From: Rhynchonema sp. JSB1_4
Lineage: Eukaryota; Nematoda; Chromadorea; Monhysterida; Xyalidae
Direction of reading: 5' to 3'
Assembly: GCA_030248065.1 (NCBI GenBank)
Contig: JASAMV010005842.1
Span: 1 to 64,000, forward strand
Length of the DNA stretch: 64,000 nt
The notes under the pieces are model-generated. The model did not search any database. It was not told where the DNA came from and saw only the letters and a list, made by a program, of their open reading frames with translations. Positions 35,001 through 47,769 of this stretch are shown piece by piece (position 1 is the first letter of the stretch; each line of letters opens with the position of its first letter). The translations under genes and the position numbers were made by a program.

Positions 35001-38000
35001 GACACACTGTTACGTCCAGTTTTCTGATCATGGCTGAGGCAATCGAGTATCGAGCAACTTGGAATTCTCTGGCATTTGCGCATGCAATATGATCCAGTGA
35101 CACATTCTCGAATGGGTAATTGTAACGTGGTTGACACACATCGTTCCACGAATAGCTTCGTGATGAGTGACGCGTACCGGACTCACTATATAAAACAACT
35201 AATGCAGTTGGCGGTTGGCACGCAATGTGCGACAGTGATGCTGTGGGACGGTATGCGTCAACCATCTTACAATAGGCTGTTTCAAACACTGATACCGAGC
35301 ATAAATTCTCATGCGGGCGACATTTAGCTGCAGATGTACATACATAGATTAACATGAATATAAAGACCAGGACCTGCAATGCAGCCAATCTGGCTCGTTC
35401 CTCCTCCGCGCGTCGTCTCGCCTCCTCCTCCCTCCTCCGTGCCTCCTCCTCCTCCGCAAGTCGTCGCAATCGCTCGGCCTCCCGTTCAGCCTCCAGCCGC
35501 AGTCTTTCTGCCTCAAGTCTTGCCCTTTCGGCTGCTTCCCTTTCGCGGCGACGGCGTTCTTCCTCCTCTCGCTCCCGATCCAATGCTGCCTATGCATGAT
35601 GGGTTACGGTAGGTTACGGTATTGATATACGGTGCTCACAAGCAGTCAGGCGGGTAGCCATGCGCTTAGGAAATTTTATGCAATCGTCTCCGGATAAAGT
35701 TTGAATGTTAGTTTGACAATATGCACACGTCCGCTGCAAAGCGCAGAAATTTACACGCGGAGTTTGTTCCCAGTTTCTGGCTCGCAAATTCTTCCATGAA
35801 AACATTTTTCAGATTTTGGTCGAGAGCAACCCGCTGCCACCGTACTTTACGACACAACGGATGGGTGGTTGTGGTGTGGCACGCATTACGCTTTGCTGGA
35901 TCAGTGGGATGCCGCTTCAGCCCCGAAGCCGTTGGTGACGAACCCACCGGTCCACCACAAAACACCAAATGTTCGACAGAGCGCTTATATAGCCCCAAGG
36001 AAACATCAAGTGCGCACTTTCAAGCTTGGTGATCGATCTCGCCCTTGGTCAAGTCCGAGTGACGGTCGATACAAAGCAGAAAAATGTAGTGGCTAATTGG
36101 TTACACGCTACAATAACTTTCTGCGCTGGCGTGAAGACTTGTTCGTCGAAAGTTATAACAGCACAGTTTTACTCGCAACTCAAACTTTGTTGCGATCAGA
36201 TTGAGAATCGCCTCACGCTTGGCTGATATTATACTGGTCAACTTAAGTTGTCAAATCACTTCGTCAAGTCAAAGCAGCCCCGAGAGAGCTCGAGAAATCA
36301 TACATGGCATTCGGGGTGAGCTGACGAAGTGATTTGACGACTTCAGCTGACTACTGTAATTATACCCCTAATTCTCTAAATTTCTAAGTTCAACGAAGTC
36401 ACGTGCGGCCAAAAGTGAACGGGCCCAATCACCATACATGTAAGTTTGCTGCCAGCCAAAAGAACAACAACAAGCCAGAGATCAGTGCGTCCCGTTATCG
36501 ACCTGCTTCAATGCAGCCAATCTGGCTCGTTCCTCCTCCGCGCGTCGTCTCGCCTCCTCCTCCCGCCTCCGTGCCTCCTCCTCCTCCGCAAGTCGACGGA
36601 GTCTTTCAACTTCCCGTTCAGCTTCAAGCCGCATTCTTTCAGCCTCCATTCGTGCCCGCTCTGCCGCCTCACGTTCACGCTGACGACGATTTTCCTCCGC
36701 TCGCTCCCGATCCAATGCTGCCTATATTAAGCACGATGGGTTACGGTGCGTTACGGTAGTGGCTATGCGCGGATACGATAGTCAAGCAGGCAAAGCATGC
36801 GCTTACGGAGATGATTTGCTGCTACTATGGGTGATATTTTCCAAACGGTAAAGGCAGGGAAGGAGTCGACGTCAATGATAGACGTATAAATTTGAAACAT
36901 CCACGTTAATAACAGGCAATGTTTCACGTTTACAGCCAGCAACAACACTACAAAAACCTGTAGTAGCTGCAGACCCTATGTGGCGTCCAATAGGGTATAA
37001 ATTTTAGCATTATTGACATCAATGTATTAGCTGCAGATTCGCTCGGACCAACAAGGACTAATATTGCTGTATTTGGTGTTTGTTGGCGTGCACACACCGG
37101 TCTAACCATATCGTCGCTGACGAGCTGACCCGGCACCCCAGCAGTCAGACGAAGCAGCTAGGGGCCGAAACTGCATCCCAATGATCCCACGCATGATGAG
37201 CGACCACAAGCACGCCTCCCCATCATATTATGACACGCTATGAGCAAATTCTCAAGAGGTTATCCAAAAAATTTGAACATTTTACTGCAGTTGGCACATG
37301 GCACAGACATGAAGCTGATTGACTGAGTGACACACACGCACACATGTACACATGCGAAACATCAGCACGTGGTTGCATGAAACATCAGCATGGCGCATCG
37401 TAAAATGGTTGACACCAGCTGTTTCATAAAGTCATTTACGTATGATTATCTGATGTCAACTGAACGCTGCAAGAGCAAGATGAAATTGCCTTCCCGGCGG
37501 GCCCAATGTCAACAAAACGAAACAGCGAAGTAGCGTCAACCATTTTACAAACATCCATCATGACAGACAACAGCAGTGAAGACCAACCTGCTTAGCTTTC
37601 TTCTCGGCTTCCTCGATCAGGGTGCGACGTTCAACAATCAAGCTGATCAACGTTGAGAAACGACGATTCAATTCATCGAGCTCGCGTCGAACGATCGCCT
37701 TGCAAATTCAGGGTCAATGTTGACAACAGAATTGTACCTCACACAAGTGCTGCTGCAAGTCAAACCTATTCCACTTCATTCGCCTGATAGTGAAGGCGAT
37801 CAATAGAACGGCTGACAGCCGTCAAGCGTAGTGGTTGCGTGAATTAATTGCGTGACTATTTTCCGCTGTTCACTTTTTGACTGTAGTCAGGGAATTCAAG
37901 GTTTGAAGCTTGTCGCCTATAACATTTTGTACCTGTCCAGCTCTGTCCGGCGCTTCCGCCGCTCGCAATTGGCCGCGCGCGACCAACTCTTTGTGCACGC

Positions 38001-41000
38001 GACGAACGGCTTGTTCGTAATCGAGCAGGTGGTTGTCGTACGTCTGAAAACATTGACAAAATTCGAAACATGAACATTGACAAAATTCGATAGAGTCTGT
38101 CTTAAGATCACGTGAGTGAAAGAAGGATATCAGAAGTTTACTCACTCATATCAGAAGTTTTGACCAGCGTAAAAGTTCTTGATCAAATACACCACCTACA
38201 TATGTATATAATGTGGTCAACCGTCTACGCTGGTCGAATTTGGTTGCATTGGTAAATCTCAAGAGTATCTTCAAGACAAAAAAATCATGTGTGAGCAATG
38301 CTGATCGCATCCGGTCACCAAGTTTGCCACCGCTTAAAATCGAATTCTGAATAACCAGTGCTCCATGTAATACCAACATTATGTAGCAGTAGCAAAATGT
38401 ACAAGCTGTACGTATACACATCATGCACCCCTCGGATACATATGTATAATACATCCTCCAGGCGACCAGAAAAATCAAGTCAGCTTGCAAAATCATGCGC
38501 GCGCATTCCCACCCACAAATAACGCACTTTTGCTTCGCGAATGAACTTCCCTCCTTCGTGATTCACGCGTTCAATATTGTCGGTTCGCTGTTGCAGCTGC
38601 GAATATTCGGCATTCAACGTCTCGATTTGCTCCTCCATCTCGGGAATTGTGTTCGCCGCTTTGATGTGACGCACCTGCAGGTGATGTTTCACGCATGTCA
38701 GGTTTTCAAATTATAATGATCAGAATGTCAGCTCATTTGCAGTCCCACCAGTTATGGAACCATGATCAACTTTTGCTGCATCCACGAATGGGGGACGCAG
38801 TTTTGTCAAGTTTCTGTCGGGCGGTTTTTGTATTTTGCGGTGGAGCTGCTTGCCTCACAAAGTTCATCTCTGGTGCTTTTGGTCGAAATTCGTGCGACGA
38901 CTCTATGGTCAGCTGTAGCCTCGCCAAACAACAATATGTTCAGATTCTGTTTCCGTCTGCGTCCGCGCCAACAGTTGCCATAACTGACTTCATCACATTT
39001 CATTTCAATTAATCCATGCCAAATGTGACTCACCGTTTTCTCGACCCGATCCAACCAAGCAAATTCAATATCGTACTCGGACCGGTAGATCATATCGTAC
39101 TGCAGCGCTGCTTCCGTGCATTTCAGACTGAAATCGCTTCTAAAAGTTCTTCTAATCTTCTAAAATCGCTGCTTCTAAAAAGCTTCTAAAATCGCTGCTT
39201 CTAAAAAATTTAGAATATTGATGTCACACACACGAGCATGTTTGTGGGTCTACCAGTGTATGAGCTCTACCTTCCTTTTCTGGCACACGCGTAAGTGAGC
39301 AGATTCGGAAATGGTTTCGTATCAGTATCCGTTTGTGTGAATAGGCTAACATAGCAATCCGTACATAACCCAAATTTTGCCAAAACTATGAAAACCCTGT
39401 GGACCGTCAGTTGTGTTGGTTCGCAATTTTCAGTTACTACATACTGACCGAAAATATGGGATCATGTCCGTCAACTGTGCAAAATCTAAGACAACAAGTT
39501 GATGTTTCACTAACCGATCGAGCACCTGCCTGCACACATTCTCCCATCGGACGGACAGGTCCTGTACGGCTGATTCCATCTGTGAAACATCACTGTGCTC
39601 GGGCACTCCCTGACGCATGTTGCTGGCGTGCTGACGCAACGATGCGCTCGCACGTGATAACTCGTCCATGATTGGCTGTTTCTGCTGTAGCGCCACGTCG
39701 GTCTCCTAAAAAATAAACATGGGTAAGTTTGGTGGTGATGTGAATGTTGGTTAGTAGTAGACCATCTTTTGTTAACCGTTTTATAGCAACAAACTTGGTC
39801 GTCGTTTATGACGAATATTTCGGGATTTACGGTTGGCGTAATGACTGTTTGTCATAATTTCTTGTGAAGATCTTGCACGCTGGTGGAAGCTAGTGACAGG
39901 ACTATGACCACCATAAATGCCGTAACCGTCTAAAACGTTGATTTATGGCTCTGCACCAGGTGTGGTGCGCTACGCGGGCCGAACCAAACCGACCACTCAA
40001 TTTTGAAGCATAAAACACTTCCAGGCGCATAACCGCTATCATTTTGATGCCGATTGCGGTGGAATCATAAAAAACGACAAAAATTTTAATGCCCCAGTGA
40101 AACATCAGCCAGCCAGCCGACCAGAATCTGCGAGTGAACAGTGCGCAATCGATCGAGATCAGACGGCAGCGCCTCATTTCCGGCCAGGAACATTTCGTGC
40201 TGTTTGATAATGTGCTCGGCTTCGTCCATGCCATTGATGATCTGGTCCAGCGCTTTCAGACTGAAACATTGAGCTGCCGGGCTGAGACCGGGACTTTATT
40301 GTCAACTTTAAATATCAGTGCCGCATGTGTGACAACATACGAGCCCATACATCCAGGAAATTTATGTAAAAGGCATCGGCCTGACACCCGCGCTGTGTTT
40401 ACACGCACAGCACCAACAATCTACATGTTGTACTCCAGAAGTCCCACAGAACCGGGCTGAGACAGGAACCCGCGCACACTCACCAGTCAACGAACAACTT
40501 TGACAGTTGCCACAGATCGTCCCAACGTTTGTTGAACTGATTCATTTTGTTGTGCTGCGCCGGTGTCGGGTCCGGGATTTGACGAAACAATTGTTGAACG
40601 CCTGACACCGTTGTCTCCAGGTCCTGGTCAGGTAGAAACAGAACGAGTCGTACATGTCAAGTTGGAAGATACAGTAGGTGCCAAGCCCCTTTAACTACGG
40701 CAAGACAAAGACAAAATGTTGTTTGGACTGCGCATGTTGGTGGAACACAAATTTCGACCAGCGCATAATACGTTCCCCCGATCAATATTATGTATGAACA
40801 ATCTTTTAGCCGGTCGAAATTAGAGTCGTGTTCCAATTCCGCCGCAAACAAATGGTTCAGTCCTTGCTTTGTCATAGTCCAACCTTGGTCCTGGCGATCA
40901 AATCACAAAAGTATGCGTATGAATCATTTCACAGGCGTGTGTGTGTGTGTAGTGTACCTGCAGTTTGTTCTCGAACTTTCGATGTTCGTCAATGACTTTC

Positions 41001-44000
41001 TGCAGATGTTCGTTCGACCGCGGCATCGGCCGCGACGTCCGGTCGTTGAGTTCACGCCATAGTTTGTCCAGATTAGGCAGCAGCAGACGCATCTTCTCGT
41101 CGAATTGTTTGCCGTATTCGCATTCTGCAGGATTTTTTTTCAAAATGTTGTTGCCGTGCGTATGAGCAAGCGTGACAGGCACAAACGACGATCAATATAT
41201 CACTGGCTTTGGTCTTCGACACGGTCATGTGGCTGCTGTCATAAGCGATATCCGAAGATTTACTGATATAGCACGACCTATTCCTCGAAAAACTTGTTCC
41301 CACAGAGCAAGTTAAAAAAGCGACGTAATCCGGACGCAAGCTCGTAACAGTTCGATTACCCGTGCTCGAAACAGTCCAATATCTGACGCCCGCCCTGGGC
41401 AACTCAATATCGAATGTTTGGTCCAAAAACAGGCAAACATTTGCTCATTTCCTTATTTTTTACATAATTTACTGAATGCAAGTCTTGTTAAACAACATGT
41501 GCACCAGACCGTTACATTCTGCGGCATCGGAAAACATTTGGCTCCAAGAAAAGTTTCCATCAAAATTCTTCTCTCAGCAAAATTGATGTTTTTAAATGTA
41601 TCACTGGCTGTGAGCAGATAAACGCGGAATGCGGAAATTGGTGAGCAGATAAACGCGGAATGGTAAATTTCTGCATTCCGCATTCCGCTATCTCCTCACC
41701 GCGGAAGGGCGGCGGGGAGATGACAACTTCCAGCGTGCTGACCTCAAAATGTTGCGTGTTAACGCAAACAGCAACTGAGAGGTTTGACTAAAAGCATAAA
41801 TTTACTTGCAGAAATTCAAAATTCAACAAAGGTGAGCAGATAAACGCGGAATGCGGAATGCAGAAATTTGCTATTCCGCTTTTATCTAATCGCCGCCTAA
41901 GTGTCGGGTGTCGGGTTCCGAAAAACGACGCATCTGGACGCAGCCGACACCGACACTTTTTTGGCACCAGACATCCGACAATCCTCGACCCTAACAGCAG
42001 ATAGAGATAGGCCAATTGGCATTGCGAACCTGGCGGTTTGGCGGCCAGTTTCATCAGGTTCGTGAAATGATCGAGCGTGCGTTTGAGTTCATCCCGAAGT
42101 CGATTCGACATCGGATCATTATTCGGCAGTTCGGTGCACAATTTGTGTACGTCATCCCTCAGCGCGTCCACAATCGCGTTCCGCTGGTCCTCCGCAATTG
42201 ACAGAAATGTCTCCAGGTCCCAGCCTTGATGGATCAGGCAAAATTGTGCATAATGTTTGACAGTAGACGCTTCTCAATTTTTTTGCAGTTTTTTCTCCAA
42301 ATTCTTAGCTTTTACCAAAGAATTAAACTTGGAACCTTATGAAATTGCAGTGTGTGCTGTTTTCTGGTTGCAACTGCAAGTGCCAGTTTCCGCCAATTTG
42401 GGCGTCGGTGCATCAGGTCACCATCAGTAGTTCTAGATCCAACACTAACTGGCCAACATGCAATACCGGGTGCAATTCTGGGCTGAAAGTAGCGCGCGCG
42501 TGCACGTGCATGCGAAACTGTAACTTCCTAGCGGACAAAAAGTCGAAGTAACTTCTGTTTGCACGAGGAAGCTGCGTGCACGCGCACGAGCGGTCCGGCC
42601 AATCAGCTCGTGAGAATATGTGTTTCGTGAGAAAACGATGTATGTGTATATGATGATATGATGATTTGCTCCTTGTGGGACGCAGTACCGCACGAAATAC
42701 ATAATCAACAATTTATTATTCCTGACGTTTCCAGTGCACCTGACACCCTTCTTCAGAAGTATGTGTAGTTGGGCCTTAAAATTGCACCCGGTACTGTACA
42801 TAGCGCTAACTTGGGGTGTGTTTTCCAAAAATTTATCAAATTAATGTTGGCAAAAACACGACGAGAAAACCATGGCGTAGTCCATCTATATGGCCAACTT
42901 CGGCCTTGCCCTCTAACCTTGGACGGTGCGCATCGTACTGATGAGCACCCCGGCTCGCACCATCAGAGTTTTGGCCAGCCACAGTCGCCGCAAACGGTCG
43001 AATTCCGCTCTCAGTCTGTGCAGATAGTCTACCAGGCGATCGTCGGGCGGCGATATGCGGAACAACACTGACGGCGCCTGAACGGGCAGGGGGAAGGGCG
43101 ACGTTTGGTTGGAGGCGGTTGAGGTACGTTGCGCGACGCGCGTCAGCGTCGGGGTTGTGATTTGGCTTTGCTTTGGTTTTGACTTGGTAAGGGTTTTCCG
43201 CATTATAGTAGGATTGATGCGGGCTCATGCGCCGATCTGATTTTAGGCATCATACTGCAGGTTATAGATTCAACTGGCGCGCTTTATACGTGACCCGGAC
43301 AGCAAAATTGGTACGCCACAGTCTAAGTTTGAGCCGAACCAACCGTCGGCCCCCGCAATCCTGCAAACCCCGTAAATGTTTCAGCAAGGCAGTACCATGA
43401 AGCTGTGTGTCATAAGACGACGACGATGTGGGCACTAAAGGCACCAGAACGTGGCGCATGCACGTGGTTCGTTATAAACTCACAGCACTGTGCAATCCCG
43501 TACCTGTGTCTCACCACTGCTGCCACGCAATCGCCAGTTCAACAGATTCGAATTGTCCAGCAGACGCAACTCTTGGTGTTCGTAGATGTTGGTCTGAAAA
43601 ATGCGCGTCAATATAAACGGCACTAATATTCCGACTTCACGCCTCCGCCTTGCTGAATCAGGGCAGAATCGCACCTTATTGTCCTTGTACTCGGTGAGCG
43701 CTTGTGTGGCGATCTGCTGCGATCCAATTGGTTCGGCGCGTTTCCACATCGGTGAAACATTACGACTGTGGTCGGCCAGCGATTGGAGAATTTGGTCGTA
43801 ACGATCCAACAGCTCGTTCACTTCCTGTACAATTATAGTGGCAAAAGTTTAAAAACTGTTTATTTTGTTTGATCATCTTTCTCATTTTTTATATTTCTAT
43901 ATCTTTTAGAACCCTCATTTTATTTTGTTCTGTATGACCCTCCACTTTCCGCGACAGCAAAGACTCACAAAGCTGAATGAAAACAATAGCGCAGTCGCGA

Positions 44001-47000
44001 ATGACAATGTCAATGAACAGCTTCATTGCGCACCAGGGTGCAGAGCGTAGTATGTACACACGTATACAGTACACATCAAGTCTGGCCATAAAACTTTGAC
44101 GTCCTTCGGGAATTTGGAAGCGAAGGAAGGAACAGAACGTAAAATGGCTGATGTCTCAAATAATATATCAGGGTTGTTTTCATCATGGTTTGTATGTTGA
44201 CACAAGCAATATCCAAAAATCCATCCCCACCTTCAATTCCTGCAGCAGCGCATTTCCTTCATCCAAGCTCAGATCTGATCGGTCATATCGACTTTCGAGC
44301 AGCTCGGCCTGTTTCTGCATCCATTGTTCGCAACCGCGTGCCTCGTCCAACACCTGCATGGTTTTGGAATATTAGTGTCACGAGCACAAGTTTGCTCACA
44401 TGTACAGACCAGAATACTATACTGCACCAGTTTAAAAATTTTCGCATATATGAATTTATTGCGTAACCGCGATGAAGACAGTCCATAGGACTATCGATAA
44501 AAATCATGATGCAAAATTCCAAAACTAAATAATTATTGGAAAAATAACAGATTTGAGTCCAGTCGAATCCTGCAGATGTTGCTCCAAACAGTGTTCCAAC
44601 CCGAGCAGCCATTCCCATTTCGATCGGATCGCCTAGAAATCAAAAGAGGATATTCATGTTGGTTGATTGATTGGTCAAGCATAACAGTAGTGACATCAAC
44701 TTTGAAAGTCAACGACTACGGCTACGATTGAAATAGGGCAAGGCATCTTTTTGTTTGGGATAAATTTTGCTTTACAGCTGAGGCAGTAATATTGGAGAAG
44801 GCGTTCGTTGGGGTCATATACTTTAGTCGTGGTCGTTGTATGGTTGCCTTCAAATATGATGCGACTAGGTCATCAATTTAGGCAACAAATCTATACCAAC
44901 CTTCAAATAGTACTCGATGACAGCGGACGCGGCATGGCCCTGATTGGACAAGGCCGCACCCTGATTGTAGACCTCATTGAATTGTTGTTCGTGCAATTCA
45001 ATCTCGTGCGCCAATTGCTTCTGATAATTGATCAACACTGGAAGATCCAATTGTTCAACATTCGACCAGTCACGGTTGATTTCCTTGATAAATCAGGGAC
45101 AATTTTTATTCTTGATGACACGAATTCTGACCAGCGTAAAAGTTCTTTCGTTCCGTTGGCTGAATTAAGTATCCATCACCATCTCTAAATATCGAAATAT
45201 CATACTCAAAGTCATGTGACCAAGACTAGACCGATCATCAGTTTCACATGTCGATTGCATAATATGACATCAGAAAGCTTTTGCTTGCGCGCACGGCACC
45301 AATATTCCAAATATTAAAATCATACCCCTTCTTCGCGAACACCGATCCAAGCGAGTTCGTGTTGTGCCGCTCGCACGAACGCAATCAACGAATCAAAATC
45401 CAGCATCAGCTGGGTCGATAGCTCCTGAAACATTACGCCTGTCAAGTGATTCGTTTGAGTTGCCTGATTATCAAGTCCGCACTGACCCTTAGCTGATCGT
45501 AGCTCGACTCCAACACGGACAACATGTCGCAGTAGACGCCCGAGTCATCGGCCGAAATCTCACTCTGAAGGAAAAAAGTGTATCTGGCTGCGAACCAATA
45601 TAAACATTTTATGAAACATCGACGGCGTTCTCTGTTTCCGGGTACATGTACTGGGGTGCTACAGGCAGTGTAGTCGCGCGTGTAGCGTGTCGTTTGGGCT
45701 TATCTTGGAGTGGCCAGCTAACTGGTCCATTCAGTTCGTCAACTCGCCCCGAATATGCCACGTGTATTAATTCCCGCGCTCACTCGGGGCTGTTGTAAAG
45801 TTGCCGAAGTGATTTGGCCACCCGAGTTGGCCACTTGCAATATTAGCCGGTCTTTTTTGCACACAGTTCGGCTGTTACCGAAATTTTTCACGCTCCTGCA
45901 ACAATCTCCAACAACTTCCGCAGTAAAAGTCGCGACGTCTAATAGCGCGGGTCTTGTTCATACGCAGGGCACTAATATTCCCAATTGACGCCCCACCTGA
46001 CGAGTGATGCACCGATCGACACTTTGTCTGAAATCACCAATGTCTCTGTGATCGTTTTGATGCTGCCGATACAACTCCTCCAACACTGGCAGTTCGTGTG
46101 AGAATTGCAGATTCGACAGATCTTGCTGTAATGTTTGAAAGCACAAGTAGGCGGGTGATGTTTCATTGACTGGATGGCAGAGCAATTAATTTCGTCAATT
46201 CGTTTGTTCGACCGAAGCAACAAAGGCAGTTTTGAATTCGGGACTTCCGAATTCTGAGATGCTGACAACATCCAGATGAAATAAAGATTGGTGGAAAATC
46301 TGGACTCGGAACAAGTTTTTGTTAAACCGGGCAACCGGATATCGCATGCTCTCAGAATCCGGCCTTTCGCAATAAAATGTGACTATATACGATGAGTGAT
46401 CACAAAAACATCGTTCAAACAAAATGAAATGCGTTTAAATTGTGAGCATTAAATTTTAAAAAATTGCTTTCGGGAACAAACTCGAGCTTGTGCCGACTTA
46501 CGCTCCCCCTTTTGATCAGGCAACGGCAGCACATTTAGTAGGGAATCCAACCAGCTCGTCAACCAACAGCCACGTGTGAAACTGTGAAATGTTTCACAAA
46601 GGTTTCATCTGTCAGCGAGCTGGTTCTTGTCTCAGTCTCACTGCCTTTCATGATCAAAAGGGTGAGCGTAAGTCGGCACAAGCTCGCGTTTGTTCCTGAA
46701 AGCAACTTTTCAAAGATAAATTCTGACAGTTTTAACGTGGTTTATCTCGTTTGATCGTTGTTTTTGTGACCGTTGGACATAAACAGTCTAACTGCGTAGT
46801 AAAAAAGCAAGCATGAGATATACGGTTTCCCGCTTTAAATGCCATAAACAGCCAATCACATCCAGGAACATGACATCCAAAAGTCACTCCATTCAAGCAT
46901 TGTGTCGAGTTCGACGCCTGCCCTTGATTTTCAGGGCTGTTTCACCATATATAACCAAATGTTTCACAACACATACAATTTTCTGTTCAATCCAGTCGGT

Positions 47001-47734
47001 CCGTTCATCACAGAGTCCGAACACTTCGGTCCGCGCCCGCTCATAGTGTTCGTTGCGGCCCGGGTCCAGTGCCCAGTCCTGCGGGATCTGAACGTAACGC
47101 TCGTCCGTGCCGCGGTACAATGGCGTGACACTGGAAGAGCGACTGGCTGGCTGGCTGTCTAGCTGATGTTTCATTCAGCTTACTTGGCTTGTTACGTAGC
47201 TTTGATGGTGAACGTTTTCAGCGATATAAATTTCCCTGCCATTTAAGCTTCCTTCCAACTACTAATTATGTACGTGGATAATGAATATTCTTCATTGTTG
47301 CCAATGAGAGCGCAAATCCTGCTATAACAAGAGGGTAGCATACGCCAGGTTTAGAGCAAACGTTTAAAAGTCTTGGTCTAGGCTGGAGAGCAAGTTTAAT
47401 GGGATAATTGATCACATTACGTAGTCAACTCAGATCATCGACTAAAGTCGTCTACCTAAAGCAGCCCTTAGTAAGCGCGAGAAATAGTTCTCCAGCATTG
47501 GCATGAGTTGACCACTTTAGTCGACGACATACTTCAACCATAACACTCACGTGTGCTGCGTGCGCATCAGCCTTTCACCAGTGGGACTGCGCTGTGGGCT
47601 GCCCGTGCCTGTACTGCCCAACGTGCCACCAATGTTGCCAATGCCGCCCCCACTTTTCTTCACCTGAAAATATACAGGATATCAGAGGGCTATGTTTTTG
47701 TCTTCACTTTTTCTTGCATTTCTTTCTTTTTAAA

Positions 47735-47769
<35 letters not shown>

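Noticed and set aside
35354..35612. Plus-strand Ser/Arg- and Pro-rich frames at 35354-35612 and 36403-36759
   Set aside because: They are antisense shadows of the plakin coiled-coil exons, whose minus-strand reading has proper splice sites and phase.
46893..47174. Plakin exon 3 starting at the nearer CATCAG (about 47162)
   Set aside because: That start puts an in-frame TAG after exon 2; the acceptor 8 bases further (exon start 47154) keeps the frame, though a different exon 2 partner remains possible.
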